DNA of 64,000 nt from Streptomyces cavernae. Lineage in GTDB: Bacteria; Actinomycetota; Actinomycetes; Streptomycetales; Streptomycetaceae. Below are positions 16,583 to 25,234 of this stretch, one piece after another; the first letter of the stretch is position 1; the number at the start of each line of letters is the position of its first letter. The position numbers and the translations under genes were made by a program. The notes beneath the pieces are model-generated. The model searched no databases. It was given only the letters and a program-made list of their open reading frames with translations, and was not told where the DNA came from. Location of the stretch: contig NZ_RPDJ01000017.1 of assembly GCF_004023625.1 (NCBI RefSeq), positions 124,001 to 188,000 of the forward strand. Reading direction: 5' to 3'.

Positions 16583-17644
16583 ATGAAACTTGCGGCGCAA
16601 CTGCACCCGCTCCTAGGGCTGCTGCCGCTACGCCTGCCCCGTGCGCTGGGCGGACTGGACGATCACCTCCGGGCCCGCTGGCTGGTGCGCGGCACCGGCC
16701 CCTGCGACATCGCCGTGGTACGGCGCCCCACCCAACTTTTGAGCAGTCTCCTGGTGTTCGAGCTGCGGCGGGACACGGGGAGCGTCGTGGTCAAGCATTC
16801 ACGGAACGAGCGGGGGGCGACCACCGTCTGCCGGGAGTGGGAGATCCTCCGACGGCTCGCCGACGACGACCGGCTCGAGCCGTGGCGCCCGCTGCTGCCC
16901 AGAGCGATCGGACCGTATCCGGACAGCACCTCTGGGACGCTCGTCCAGAATCGGCTCCCCGGCGTCGACGCCGAACTGCTCCTCCAGCGGAACCGACAGG
17001 ATCCGCACCGCATCGCAGCCCCCGCCCTCCGCATGTTGGCGGAGCTGCGGGATGCCGTCGGCCACCGTAGGCCGGTCGCCGGCCGCGTCACCCCCTGGAT
17101 CGAGCCGCACCTGGCGATCCTGTCCACGGAGCTCCGCCGCTACGGCGCGGGGCGTGAAGCGACGGCACTCGAGGCGCTCCGCCACCGCCTGGACGCGGCA
17201 CTCGCCGGTGCTGTACTCACTGAGGGCTGGACCCACGGTGATTACCATCCTGGCAATGTGCTGCTGGACGGGGAGCCACTTCGGGTCACGGGCGTCTTCG
17301 ACTGGGGAAACGCGCACCCGGACGGTCCCTGCGAGATCGATGCCTACAACTTTGTCCTTGCTCTCCGCGCCACGCTCACTGGCCGCTCGCCGGGTCACCA
17401 GGTGGCCGACATTCTGCGTGCCGGCCACCTGTCGGAAGCAGATCGCGCGCTTCTGGCCCTCGCCGCGGTGAATCCGGATGAAGGCGTCGTCGACCCAGTG
17501 GCCCTGCCCTTGCTGACCTGGTTGTGGCTCGTGGCGGACAATCTCCGTAAATCATGGCGCTTCATGTACAGCCGCTGGTGGGTGGCGGATACCGTCACAC
17601 CCGTCCTCAGGGAGTCCCTCCGATGGGCCGGCGCTCGGAGCTGA
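16583..17644 (+). CDS. Aminoglycoside phosphotransferase/choline kinase-fold protein
   Basis: A kinase-like protein of 353 aa of the APH/CHK fold. SVVVKHSRNERGATTVCREWEILRRL provides the ATP lysine and helix-C glutamate, WTHGDYHPGNVLLDG the catalytic Brenner motif with Asp and Asn, and VTGVFDWGNAHPDGPCEIDAYNF the metal-binding Asp. It is likely to phosphorylate a sugar, alcohol or lipid head group rather than a drug, given its place at the head of a five-gene polysaccharide operon. The ATG at 16583 follows a perfect anti-16S match, GGAGGTGAT at 16573-16581, which decides this start over the ATG at 16571. Confidence 0.8.
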   Translation: MKLAAQLHPLLGLLPLRLPRALGGLDDHLRARWLVRGTGPCDIAVVRRPTQLLSSLLVFELRRDTGSVVVKHSRNERGATTVCREWEILRRLADDDRLEPWRPLLPRAIGPYPDSTSGTLVQNRLPGVDAELLLQRNRQDPHRIAAPALRMLAELRDAVGHRRPVAGRVTPWIEPHLAILSTELRRYGAGREATALEALRHRLDAALAGAVLTEGWTHGDYHPGNVLLDGEPLRVTGVFDWGNAHPDGPCEIDAYNFVLALRATLTGRSPGHQVADILRAGHLSEADRALLALAAVNPDEGVVDPVALPLLTWLWLVADNLRKSWRFMYSRWWVADTVTPVLRESLRWAGARS

Positions 17645-19452
17645 CGGGCGGCACCCCGCCGCCCGCCGTGCAGACCCAGGCCAGTGCCCGCACGCCCCAG
17701 GCCTCGTTGCCCCACTCCCGGCGTGATACCGCGCGCCGATGGGCGGTCCGGGCGATGCTGCCGACCGCCCTGGCCCTGTGGCTGGTGTCGCTGCGTGACG
17801 TGGATCTCCGTCGTATGCGCGACCTCGGCTTGCTTCAGGTCCTCCCGGTCTCCTTCTGGATCGCACTCGCCCTGCTCACCCTGAGCTTCTGCATGGCTCT
17901 GTACGACCGACGAACCAAGAATGTCTGGCTCGCCGCCCATGTGCTCGGACTGATCGCCGTCCTCCATGCCACACCCACACTGCTGTATGCCACGCTGCGG
18001 TACGCCTGGGCCTGGAAACACGTGGCCGTGGTCGACGCGGTCCTCCGCCACGACGGCGTCCCCGAGACCACAGGCAGGTTTGCCGTCTACGACGCCTGGC
18101 CCGGGTTCTTCGAACTCAACGCGTTGTTCCTGCGAGCCACCGGCATGGATTCGGTCCTCGGCTATGCGGCGTGGGCCCCGCCGGTCAGCAACGCCCTGCT
18201 GGTGCTCCCGCTGCTGCTGCTGTACCGGTCCGTAGTGCGCGACCGACGACTGGTCTGGGGCGCGGTCTGGATCTATTTCTCCTGTGCCTGGATCGGCCAG
18301 GACTACTTCGCACCCCAGACCTTCGCCTTCCTGCTGTTCGTGACTGTCATCGCACTCGTGCTGAGGCAGTTGCCGTCGTCGGTGTTCCCCCCGTCGGCGC
18401 GCCCGCGCTGGGGAGCCTGGCGGCGAGGCCCACTGCTCGCTGTGCTGATCATGGAGATCGCGATCGCGTGCTCGCACCCCCTCACCCCGCTGATGCTGAT
18501 CAGCGCATTGCTGGCGCTCTCGATCCCGCGCCGCAACCGGAGGGTGACGCTGCCGGTTCTGGCCGGGGCGGTGGCGGCGACCGCGGCGTGGGACGCCACC
18601 GTGGCGCGGCCGTATCTCGAAATCCACCTGAACAGCCTCATGGAGTCGCTGCTGAATCCCAGTTCCAATGTCGCGTCCGGGGGGCTGGCGGCCCTGGGCA
18701 CCGCCGCCCCCGGCCAAGTCCTGCTGGCTTGGATCGACCGAGGCCTGACGGCGGGGGTCGTCCTGCTGGCCGTGATGGCCCTCTGGCGCCGCCCCTCGAC
18801 ACGCCGCACCGGCATGCCGCTGCTCCTGATCGCTCCGCTGGCCGTCCTCGTGGCGAACAACTACGGCGGAGAGATGATCTTCCGCGTTTACCTCTTCGCA
18901 CTGCCGGCAGCCGCGTTCCTGATCTCCGCCCTGCTGTTCGAGCGTGACACCCGGCGACTCCGAGCTCCGCTCGTCGTCTACCCGCTGCTGCTGTGCATGC
19001 TGGGCGGACTGGCCTTCGGCTACTACGGCAAGGAGTCGGTGAACAGTTTCACTCGGGAGGAGGTGGCGGCCGCGCGCTACGTGACCGACCACGCGCCGAG
19101 GGGCGCTCGGATCCTCACCCTCACCACGGACGTCGCCGGTATCGACATGTCGTACGACCGCCATAGCCGGGTCTCGTTGGCTTATCAGCACATCAGGGAC
19201 AGGAAGCATCTGGTGGGAGACCCGCTGGCAACGGTGGAAGCCTTCGTCGCCGAGGCCACGGCGAAACGGCCCGCTTACATCGTCCTCACCCGTGCCCAGC
19301 ACGCGCTGACCTACCTCACCGGAGTGCTGCCCGCCGACACCCAGAGCCGAGTGGAGAAGGTGCTGTCCGAATCACCGGAGTTCACCGTCGTCTACCACAA
19401 CCGGGACGCGGTGGTCTTCCGGTACGCACCCCCTGAGGCAGGCGGACGATGA
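17623..19452 (+). CDS. Polytopic membrane protein, GT-C glycosyltransferase-like
   Basis: A 609-aa integral membrane protein with about 11-13 hydrophobic segments and a soluble C-terminal region of about 120 residues (EVAAARYVTDHAPRGARILTLTTDVAGIDM onwards). Long hydrophobic runs alternate with loops carrying DAWPGFFELNALFLRATG and HPLTPLMLISAL. The overall plan, an N-terminal membrane domain plus extracytoplasmic tail, fits GT-C-fold transferases or polymerases that use lipid-linked sugars, but no catalytic motif is certain. The start at 17623 overlaps the last 22 bp of the kinase gene, and the stop overlaps the next start (ATGA). Confidence 0.7.
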   Translation: MGRRSELTGGTPPPAVQTQASARTPQASLPHSRRDTARRWAVRAMLPTALALWLVSLRDVDLRRMRDLGLLQVLPVSFWIALALLTLSFCMALYDRRTKNVWLAAHVLGLIAVLHATPTLLYATLRYAWAWKHVAVVDAVLRHDGVPETTGRFAVYDAWPGFFELNALFLRATGMDSVLGYAAWAPPVSNALLVLPLLLLYRSVVRDRRLVWGAVWIYFSCAWIGQDYFAPQTFAFLLFVTVIALVLRQLPSSVFPPSARPRWGAWRRGPLLAVLIMEIAIACSHPLTPLMLISALLALSIPRRNRRVTLPVLAGAVAATAAWDATVARPYLEIHLNSLMESLLNPSSNVASGGLAALGTAAPGQVLLAWIDRGLTAGVVLLAVMALWRRPSTRRTGMPLLLIAPLAVLVANNYGGEMIFRVYLFALPAAAFLISALLFERDTRRLRAPLVVYPLLLCMLGGLAFGYYGKESVNSFTREEVAAARYVTDHAPRGARILTLTTDVAGIDMSYDRHSRVSLAYQHIRDRKHLVGDPLATVEAFVAEATAKRPAYIVLTRAQHALTYLTGVLPADTQSRVEKVLSESPEFTVVYHNRDAVVFRYAPPEAGGR

Positions 19453-19817
19453 GGTCACTGCGCTGGGGACTCGCCGCGTCCGGATGGGTCGCGCTCGCGG
19501 CCACCGCCCTGCAGGCTGGCCATCCATTGCGGGTCGCCTGCATGACCGTCTTCCTGGTCCTGTGTCCGGGACTCGCGGCCGTGAGCGGTCTGAGACTCAC
19601 GGCGCTGAGCACGGGAGGGTGGGCGGCCCTGCGACCAGACCCGTACGCGCTCCTCAAGACCGTCGTCCTCACGGTGGTGCTCAGCCTGGCCCTGTCCATG
19701 CTCGTGGCTGAGGCACTCTTCCTCGGCGGCGCCTTCACCACGGAGCGGGCCGTGCTGGTGCTCGCCGCCGTCACCTCCGTCTTGGCCTTGCTCCCGCGAA
19801 AGGCCGGAAGGGGGTGA
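19449..19817 (+). CDS. Small membrane protein of the polysaccharide operon
   Basis: A 122-aa protein with three or four hydrophobic helices (WGLAASGWVALAATAL, VACMTVFLVLCPGLAAVSGL, TVVLTVVLSLALSMLVAEALFLGG, AVLVLAAVTSVLALL). No enzymatic motif is seen. It starts at the ATGA overlap with the GT-C-like gene, so it is probably made together with it and may act as an accessory subunit. Confidence 0.65.
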   Translation: MRSLRWGLAASGWVALAATALQAGHPLRVACMTVFLVLCPGLAAVSGLRLTALSTGGWAALRPDPYALLKTVVLTVVLSLALSMLVAEALFLGGAFTTERAVLVLAAVTSVLALLPRKAGRG

Positions 19818-19899
19818 ATTCGCTCGTGTGGCTGGTTGCGTCCTGCGGGTGCACTCTGGTGAGAGAAGCGGCCTCTGTGATCGGAGAGGGGACGGAGAC

Positions 19900-21171
19900 A
19901 TGCCCGTGAATGCCGGTATCACCGCCCGTCAACAAACAACGAGCAGTGCCTCCGGAGACCGGGCACCGATCGCGGTCATCGGTGCCGGTCCGTACGGGCT
20001 CGCCACAGCTGCCTGGCTGAGCGCCGCAGGGGTACCTCGGCGAGTGTTCGGCGACCCCATGGAGGGCTGGCACACCCATATGCCGCAGGGCATGCTCCTC
20101 AAGTCGGTTCCCGCCGCCTCGTCGATCTCGGCGCCAGAACCCGGATATAGTCTCGCGGACTTCCGTGCCGCCCAAGGGCTGGGTCCGGTGGGCGACACGT
20201 ATCCGATACCCGTCGAGGAACTCATCGCCTATGGGCGGTGGTTCCAGGAGCGCCGGGTGCCCGAGCTGGAGCGGCAGAAGGTGCGCAGCGTCGAGTCGGT
20301 GGACGGTCTGTTCGGCGTCACCCTCACCTCCGGTGAGCAATTCCTCGCCGGCAGCGTCGTCGTGGCCACCGGGCAGGTTCCGTTCACCCACGAACCAGCG
20401 CAGCTGCGCGGCTCCCTTCCCGACGGCATGGTCTCCCACACCAGTCAGCACCGTGACCTGGCCCCGTTCGTAGGACGGCGGGTGGCCGTTCTCGGTGCCG
20501 GGCAGTCGGCCTTGGAGAGCGCCGCGCTGCTGCATGAGGCGGGTGCCCAACCCATCGTGATCGCCCGTGCCGCGTCCCTCAGGTTCGGAGCTCCGCCGGA
20601 CGCCGACCGGCCGGCCGACCGCCCCCTCCCGGTCCGGATCGTCAAACCGGGCTCACTGCTCGGCCCTGGGTGGTCACTCTTGGCTTGCAGCCGCGGCGGT
20701 CCGGCCTACCGGCATCTGCCTCGGCGGGTGCGGACCCAGCTGCTCCACACCGTGTTGGGGCCGGCCGGTGCCTGGTGGCTGCGGGACCGTGTCGACGGCC
20801 GCTTCCCCGTGCTGTGCGGTCGTACCGTGCGCTCCGCGCGGCCGGAAGACGGGTCGGTCCGTCTGGAGTTGGCGCGATCCGACGGCCGATCCGAGGTGCT
20901 GTCGGCCGACCACCTGCTGCTGGCCACGGGCTACCGGGTGGATGTCCACCGGCTTGAGCTGTTGTCGCCCGAACTCCGCCGGGAGATACGCACTTCCGGC
21001 GGTGCACCGCGCCTCTCGGCCGGATTCGAGTCATCCGTGCCCGGCCTTTATTTCACCGGGCTTGCCGCGGCTCCCACCTTCGGTCCCGTCATGCGGTTCG
21101 TGGCGGGCACGGCATTCGCCGCACGCAGAGTCGCCGCGTCCGTCGCGGCTGGGTCGCAGGACGGGCCTTGA
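19900..21171 (+). CDS. FAD/NAD(P)-binding oxidoreductase (flavin monooxygenase-like)
   Basis: A two-dinucleotide-domain flavoprotein of 423 aa. IAVIGAGPYGLATAAWL binds FAD, VAVLGAGQSALESAALL binds NAD(P)H, and LLLATGY is the conserved ATG-Y motif of class B monooxygenases and related N-hydroxylases. A substrate such as a sugar amine or a lipid-linked group is possible, but none is indicated. The start chosen is the ATG at 19900 (GGAG 5 nt upstream); the frame is open back to 19828. The TGA overlaps the start of the GH16 gene (TGATG), indicating coupled translation. Confidence 0.75.
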   Translation: MPVNAGITARQQTTSSASGDRAPIAVIGAGPYGLATAAWLSAAGVPRRVFGDPMEGWHTHMPQGMLLKSVPAASSISAPEPGYSLADFRAAQGLGPVGDTYPIPVEELIAYGRWFQERRVPELERQKVRSVESVDGLFGVTLTSGEQFLAGSVVVATGQVPFTHEPAQLRGSLPDGMVSHTSQHRDLAPFVGRRVAVLGAGQSALESAALLHEAGAQPIVIARAASLRFGAPPDADRPADRPLPVRIVKPGSLLGPGWSLLACSRGGPAYRHLPRRVRTQLLHTVLGPAGAWWLRDRVDGRFPVLCGRTVRSARPEDGSVRLELARSDGRSEVLSADHLLLATGYRVDVHRLELLSPELRREIRTSGGAPRLSAGFESSVPGLYFTGLAAAPTFGPVMRFVAGTAFAARRVAASVAAGSQDGP

Positions 21172-22001
21172 TGCCATGGAGCACCAGGCTCATGGCCGCG
21201 CTGGCACTGTTCACGCTCTTGGTGGTTGCCTGCGGCGCTGACGGCACCGCGCACATACCAGTACCTCCGGCCTTGGCGTCCCGTCCTGGGAACTGGCGGC
21301 TCGTCTTCCACGACGAGTTCAGCGGCTCGCGGCTCAACCGTGACGATTGGACCACCTGCTACGACTGGAACCGAGGCGGCTGCACCAACTCCAGCAGCAA
21401 CGAGCTTGAGTGGTATCTGCCCGGTCAGGTATCGGTGGAGGGGGGGCACCTGAGCCTGACAGCCGAGCGGCGAACCACCCCGGGCACTGACGGGCAGGTC
21501 CATCCATGGACGTCCGGCATGATTTCCACCGGCCGTGACCACTGGTACGCCCGTCCCCGGCGGACTTTCACATACGGCTATGTGGAGGCCGCGATCCGCA
21601 TCCCCCCGCAGAGAGGTATGGCCCCGCAGTTCTGGCTGATGCCGGCGAGCCGCTACACGCCACCCGAGCTCGACATCATGGAATCCCTCACCAGCACGCG
21701 TGAGGTTTCGATGTACGTCCACTGGCGGAACCGTCAGGGCGAAGAGCGTCAGCAGAAGGGGAGTTACACGTCAAGCGGGTTCGCCGACCGCTATCACGTC
21801 TTCGCAGTGCTCTGGCAAGCCGACGAACTCATCTGGTACGTGGACGGAATCGAGCGGTTCCGGGTGACCGACCGGGAGCGGATTCCGCGTGTTCCCATGG
21901 AGATCCTCATCAACCTGGCCGTCGGCATCAAACAGCCCCCGCCCTCCTCGGTCGATACGGCGCAGATGCGCGTGGACTGGGTCCGTGTCTGGCAGCGCTG
22001 A
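21171..22001 (+). CDS. Secreted GH16 glycoside hydrolase, probable lipoprotein
   Basis: A beta-jelly-roll endoglycosidase of 276 aa. The N-terminal hydrophobic stretch MAALALFTLLVVACGADG ends in a lipobox with Cys, so the enzyme is likely to be anchored on the outer membrane face. The GH16 catalytic motif ExDxxE is present as PELDIMESL, with FHDEFSGSRLN near the N-terminus and WYVDGIERFRV after the site. Family members cut beta-1,3/1,4-glucans, agar-type or xyloglucan polymers. At the end of the operon it may trim or release the polymer made by this locus. Confidence 0.88.
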   Translation: MPWSTRLMAALALFTLLVVACGADGTAHIPVPPALASRPGNWRLVFHDEFSGSRLNRDDWTTCYDWNRGGCTNSSSNELEWYLPGQVSVEGGHLSLTAERRTTPGTDGQVHPWTSGMISTGRDHWYARPRRTFTYGYVEAAIRIPPQRGMAPQFWLMPASRYTPPELDIMESLTSTREVSMYVHWRNRQGEERQQKGSYTSSGFADRYHVFAVLWQADELIWYVDGIERFRVTDRERIPRVPMEILINLAVGIKQPPPSSVDTAQMRVDWVRVWQR

Positions 22002-22014
22002 CCCGCGGGCGTTC

Positions 22015-22842
22015 TCAGGGCCGTCCGCCGTCTTCAGGCGGGATGATCCGGTACGGCCGTCCCGCTCCTGCCCTCAGCCGACGGTAGGACCGCCACCCCC
22101 TGGTCCGCCATGCTTCACCGAACGGCGTGACGGGAGCTCCCCGTCCTTGCGTCCAGAGCCCGAAGTGTTCACGGTCGGTGTCGGCCTGCACCATGAACCG
22201 GGCGATTCGCATCGGATCGTCCTGCTGTGAACTGAAAGCCGAGCGAATGGCGGCGGCCGAGGTCCAGCCCGCCTCCCGCACCACTTGGCGCACCTGGCGG
22301 CTCGAATAGCCGAACGGGTAGGCGAACGAGGTGACGGAATGGCCCAGGGCGTCCTCAAGCCGCTGCTTGCAGCCTTCCACCTCCTCCTTCACCGACTTCC
22401 AGGGCAATGTGTCGAGTTGGGGATGGGTCGTGCTGTGTCCGCCGATCTCCACTCCGGACCGGTCCAGTTCCACGACCTGAGCCCAACTCAGCGTGGCGAT
22501 GGACGGGAACGGCCCGACTGCCGACCGCGTACGGCCGGTGCCCAGGGCGTCCGTGGTGACGAACAGGGTGGCCGGCAGCCGCCGCGCGGCGAGCAGCGGC
22601 GCCACCGTCGACCAGAAGTCCGCGTATCCGTCGTCGAAGGTCAGTACTGCGGACCGGGGTGGCAGGGCGGGCCCGCCGAGCATGGCCTCGACCAGCTGTC
22701 TCAGGGGAACCACGCGCAGTCCGCTGCCGGCGATCATGTCCAGGTGATCGACGAAAGTACGTGGGCTCACCGTGACCGCCGCAAGCCATGGCGGCGGGTC
22801 GTCCGACACAGCGTGGTAGAGGAACACGGGGACGGAACTCAT
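22015..22842 (-). CDS. Polysaccharide deacetylase (CE4, NodB fold)
   Basis: A 275-aa NodB-homology enzyme. AVLTFDDGYADF supplies the catalytic and metal-binding Asp pair, IGGHSTTHPQL the HxxxH metal ligands, and FAYPFGYSS the motif 3 region. It has no clear signal peptide, so it may act in the cytoplasm or be exported otherwise. It would remove N-acetyl or O-acetyl groups from the polymer or a precursor. The ATG at 22842 overlaps the TGA of the GT2 gene (ATGA); it is the last gene of the minus-strand operon and converges with the GH16 gene. Confidence 0.85.
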   Translation of the reverse strand: MSSVPVFLYHAVSDDPPPWLAAVTVSPRTFVDHLDMIAGSGLRVVPLRQLVEAMLGGPALPPRSAVLTFDDGYADFWSTVAPLLAARRLPATLFVTTDALGTGRTRSAVGPFPSIATLSWAQVVELDRSGVEIGGHSTTHPQLDTLPWKSVKEEVEGCKQRLEDALGHSVTSFAYPFGYSSRQVRQVVREAGWTSAAAIRSAFSSQQDDPMRIARFMVQADTDREHFGLWTQGRGAPVTPFGEAWRTRGWRSYRRLRAGAGRPYRIIPPEDGGRP

Positions 22843-23876
22843 GATCGGATCTCCCCCAACCATTCCTCAGCGGCCTGCTCACGGCGGAAGAAAGTGCGCG
22901 CTCCGAGCGGCCGGACACGCCCGGCGAGGTAGCCGATGCCGGCGGCGCTCACCCCGGCGGACAGTGCCGCGGCGCTTCGCAGCGCGCCGGGTTGCCCGGG
23001 TCGGCGCAGACTCCGGGCGAGTGCTTGGGGTACGGCCGACAGCAGATAGGCCCGCTCGCTGGCCAGTGCGGGCCCGCTGCCCCTGTACCAGGCCACCACC
23101 GCCTTGCACAGCCCCTCCACATAGCAGCGGGATCGAAAGTAGGACCAGCTGGTCCGGGACTCCGGGACCCGGTGCCGCACTTGCGCCCCGGGCTCGTACA
23201 GGAGGACGACACCCGGGCGACCGGCCGCAAGGCGCAGGCACAGCTCCGTGTCGTCGCACTTCCCGAATGTGCCGCGGATGCCCACCCGGCTCAGAGCGTC
23301 CAGGAAACCGCCCACCGCCAGCAGCTCCGTCCTGCGGAACGACATGTTGGCGCCGATGAAGTTGCGCACCGGGGCAGTCCGCTCAGGCAGTCCCGAGTAG
23401 GAGCAGCCAACCACCCAGTCGAATTCCGGTGGGAACCAGAGCGGTCGCCTGGTGGACCACTGCGGTAGGACCCGTCCGCCCACGCCTATCACCTGTGGAT
23501 CGTCGTAGGGAGCGAGGAGACGGCATGTCCAGTCTGGTTCGGCGGCTGCGTCGTCGTCCAGGAAGGCCACCACGTCACCGTGTGCGAGCGCCACGCCTGT
23601 GTTGCGGGCCCCGGACAGGCCACAGCTCCCGGTGCTGGGCACCACCCTGACCTCGGGCATCGCGGCCGAGGCGCGTTCGTAGAGGGCCTGGCAGTGGTCC
23701 ACGACCAGAATGATCTCGTCGGCAGGATGGTTCTGAGCCAGCAGCGAACCGATCGCGGCCTGCAGATATTCCCACCGGTCGAGGGTGTAGGCGCAGACGA
23801 CGACCGACACAGTGGGCGTTCGGGATGCGGTGGACACGGTGGATGCGGCGGACAGAACGGAGCCCGTTGTCTTCAT
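22839..23876 (-). CDS. Glycosyltransferase family 2 (GT-A)
   Basis: A 345-aa GT-A enzyme. TVSVVVCAYTLDRWEYLQAAIGSLLAQ and DEIILVVDH form the nucleotide-sugar fold, and DVVAFLDDDAAAEPDW contains the metal-binding DxD-type motif. The acceptor region includes NFIGANMSFRRTELLAVGGF and KCDDTELCLR. It lacks a long membrane domain. The ATG at 23876 overlaps the flippase stop (ATGA), so its translation depends on that gene. It probably adds one sugar to the lipid-linked repeat unit. Confidence 0.87.
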   Translation of the reverse strand: MKTTGSVLSAASTVSTASRTPTVSVVVCAYTLDRWEYLQAAIGSLLAQNHPADEIILVVDHCQALYERASAAMPEVRVVPSTGSCGLSGARNTGVALAHGDVVAFLDDDAAAEPDWTCRLLAPYDDPQVIGVGGRVLPQWSTRRPLWFPPEFDWVVGCSYSGLPERTAPVRNFIGANMSFRRTELLAVGGFLDALSRVGIRGTFGKCDDTELCLRLAAGRPGVVLLYEPGAQVRHRVPESRTSWSYFRSRCYVEGLCKAVVAWYRGSGPALASERAYLLSAVPQALARSLRRPGQPGALRSAAALSAGVSAAGIGYLAGRVRPLGARTFFRREQAAEEWLGEIRS

Positions 23877-25219
23877 GATGACCTCTCGATGGCCGGAACC
23901 AGCCAGCGTGAGGGCCACGCCAGCAGGGGGAGGGCGATCACACACTCAGCGACGAGCCAGGCGACACCGGCTCCTGTGACGCCCAGCCTCGGCAGCAGCA
24001 GATGAGTGAGCACCAACACCAGAACGCAAAGCGTCAGTTGCAGCCCGACCGCCCAGCGGAGCCGTCGGCGGGCCCGCGCAACGTCGATGGCAACGCTTAC
24101 CAGCAGATTCGGCAGCGCTGACAGGGCCAGCAACCGCAGCAGGGTGCTGCCTTCCTCCGAGTACGCAGCGCCGAACAAAGCCAGGATCTGAGGCGCCGCG
24201 GCGACCAGGACGACGGAGAGGCCGAGCATCAGCAGACCCGAGTGGCGCAGTACCCGCAGACCTTGTTCGACGAGCCGCTCCGGCCTGCGCACCGACTCCA
24301 CCACCAGGGACGTCCCCATGTTCCGGGCAAGGAGATACGGCACATAGCCGATGCTCCACGCCAGCGAGAAGTAGGCGCTCTGCTCCGCGCCCAGGTGGTT
24401 CAGCACCATCAGCGGGACCAGGGTGTACGCAGCCAGCCGGAACAGCGAGCCGAACCAGTCGACCGCCGCGTACCCCAGCATGCGGGGCGGCGCTGCCGTC
24501 GCCGGGGCTTTCCTCTCGTGCTGCGGGACGGCCCGGTAGAGCAGCACGGCATTGGCCACGACGAGGGAGACCACGAGAGCTCCGACCCAGGAGAGCAGTA
24601 TTCCGGTGAAAAGCGCCAACGCGGCTCCCATGGCGAGCAGGAGTATCTTCGCGCAGGCGAAGATCATGTTCTCGGTCACCACCCACCCGGGGCGGCCGAC
24701 CGCGGTGAGCGCACCGTCCTGGATGACGAAGACCGCGTATCCGGCCGTGGCCGCCACGAAGCAGCCGCCGGTCACCGGAACCAGCAGGAAGTCCAACCCG
24801 GGCGCGGCCACCGGCACCAGCGCCAGGAAGACCAGGGCCGCCAGCAAACTGAACGACGCGCTAACCGTGTAGCAGATCAGCACCAGTCTGCGGGTGCGGC
24901 GCCCGGCGGACGGGACGAACCGGACCAGGAAGTCGGACAGGTTGAGCTGCCCGATGCCGGCCAGCAGCAGGGTCGCGGAGATCGCGGAGTAGCTCAGGCC
25001 CACCACCTCGGCGTCGTACCAGCGCGTCGCGCACAGCCAGAAGACCGACCCCAGGCCCGCGTTGATGATGGAGCTGACGGCGAGCAGGTGCCCCGTGCGC
25101 AGCAAGGGCTCCCGGGGCAGCGCCGCAGCCATCCCGGCCCGCAACGCGCCGGTGAAGGAGCGGCCCCCCGCACGGGCCGTGGTCCCCTTGGCCGAGCCGG
25201 TCGCCGGTGTGGTGTTCAT
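23873..25219 (-). CDS. Wzx-like polysaccharide flippase (MATE/MVF superfamily)
   Basis: A 448-aa polytopic protein with about 12 predicted membrane helices, the usual size for Wzx/RfbX flippases. Landmarks are LLAVSSIINAGLGSVFWLCATRWYD near the first helices and SAYFSLAWSIGYVPYLLARNMGTSLVVE in the middle. It would move lipid-linked oligosaccharide across the cytoplasmic membrane. Its start has GAGGGA 6 nt upstream and is 15 bp after the previous stop. Its presence argues for a Wzx/Wzy-type surface polysaccharide. Confidence 0.82.
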   Translation of the reverse strand: MNTTPATGSAKGTTARAGGRSFTGALRAGMAAALPREPLLRTGHLLAVSSIINAGLGSVFWLCATRWYDAEVVGLSYSAISATLLLAGIGQLNLSDFLVRFVPSAGRRTRRLVLICYTVSASFSLLAALVFLALVPVAAPGLDFLLVPVTGGCFVAATAGYAVFVIQDGALTAVGRPGWVVTENMIFACAKILLLAMGAALALFTGILLSWVGALVVSLVVANAVLLYRAVPQHERKAPATAAPPRMLGYAAVDWFGSLFRLAAYTLVPLMVLNHLGAEQSAYFSLAWSIGYVPYLLARNMGTSLVVESVRRPERLVEQGLRVLRHSGLLMLGLSVVLVAAAPQILALFGAAYSEEGSTLLRLLALSALPNLLVSVAIDVARARRRLRWAVGLQLTLCVLVLVLTHLLLPRLGVTGAGVAWLVAECVIALPLLAWPSRWLVPAIERSS

Positions 25220-25234
25220 GTCTGTCCCTCGGGC

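Noticed and set aside
16583..17644. Aminoglycoside resistance gene
   Set aside because: It has the kinase motifs, but it heads a polysaccharide operon and nothing indicates a drug substrate.
17395..19302. A 635-codon minus-strand frame rich in Gln, Arg and His
   Set aside because: It lies wholly opposite the GT-C-like membrane protein gene and shows no domain or membrane pattern.
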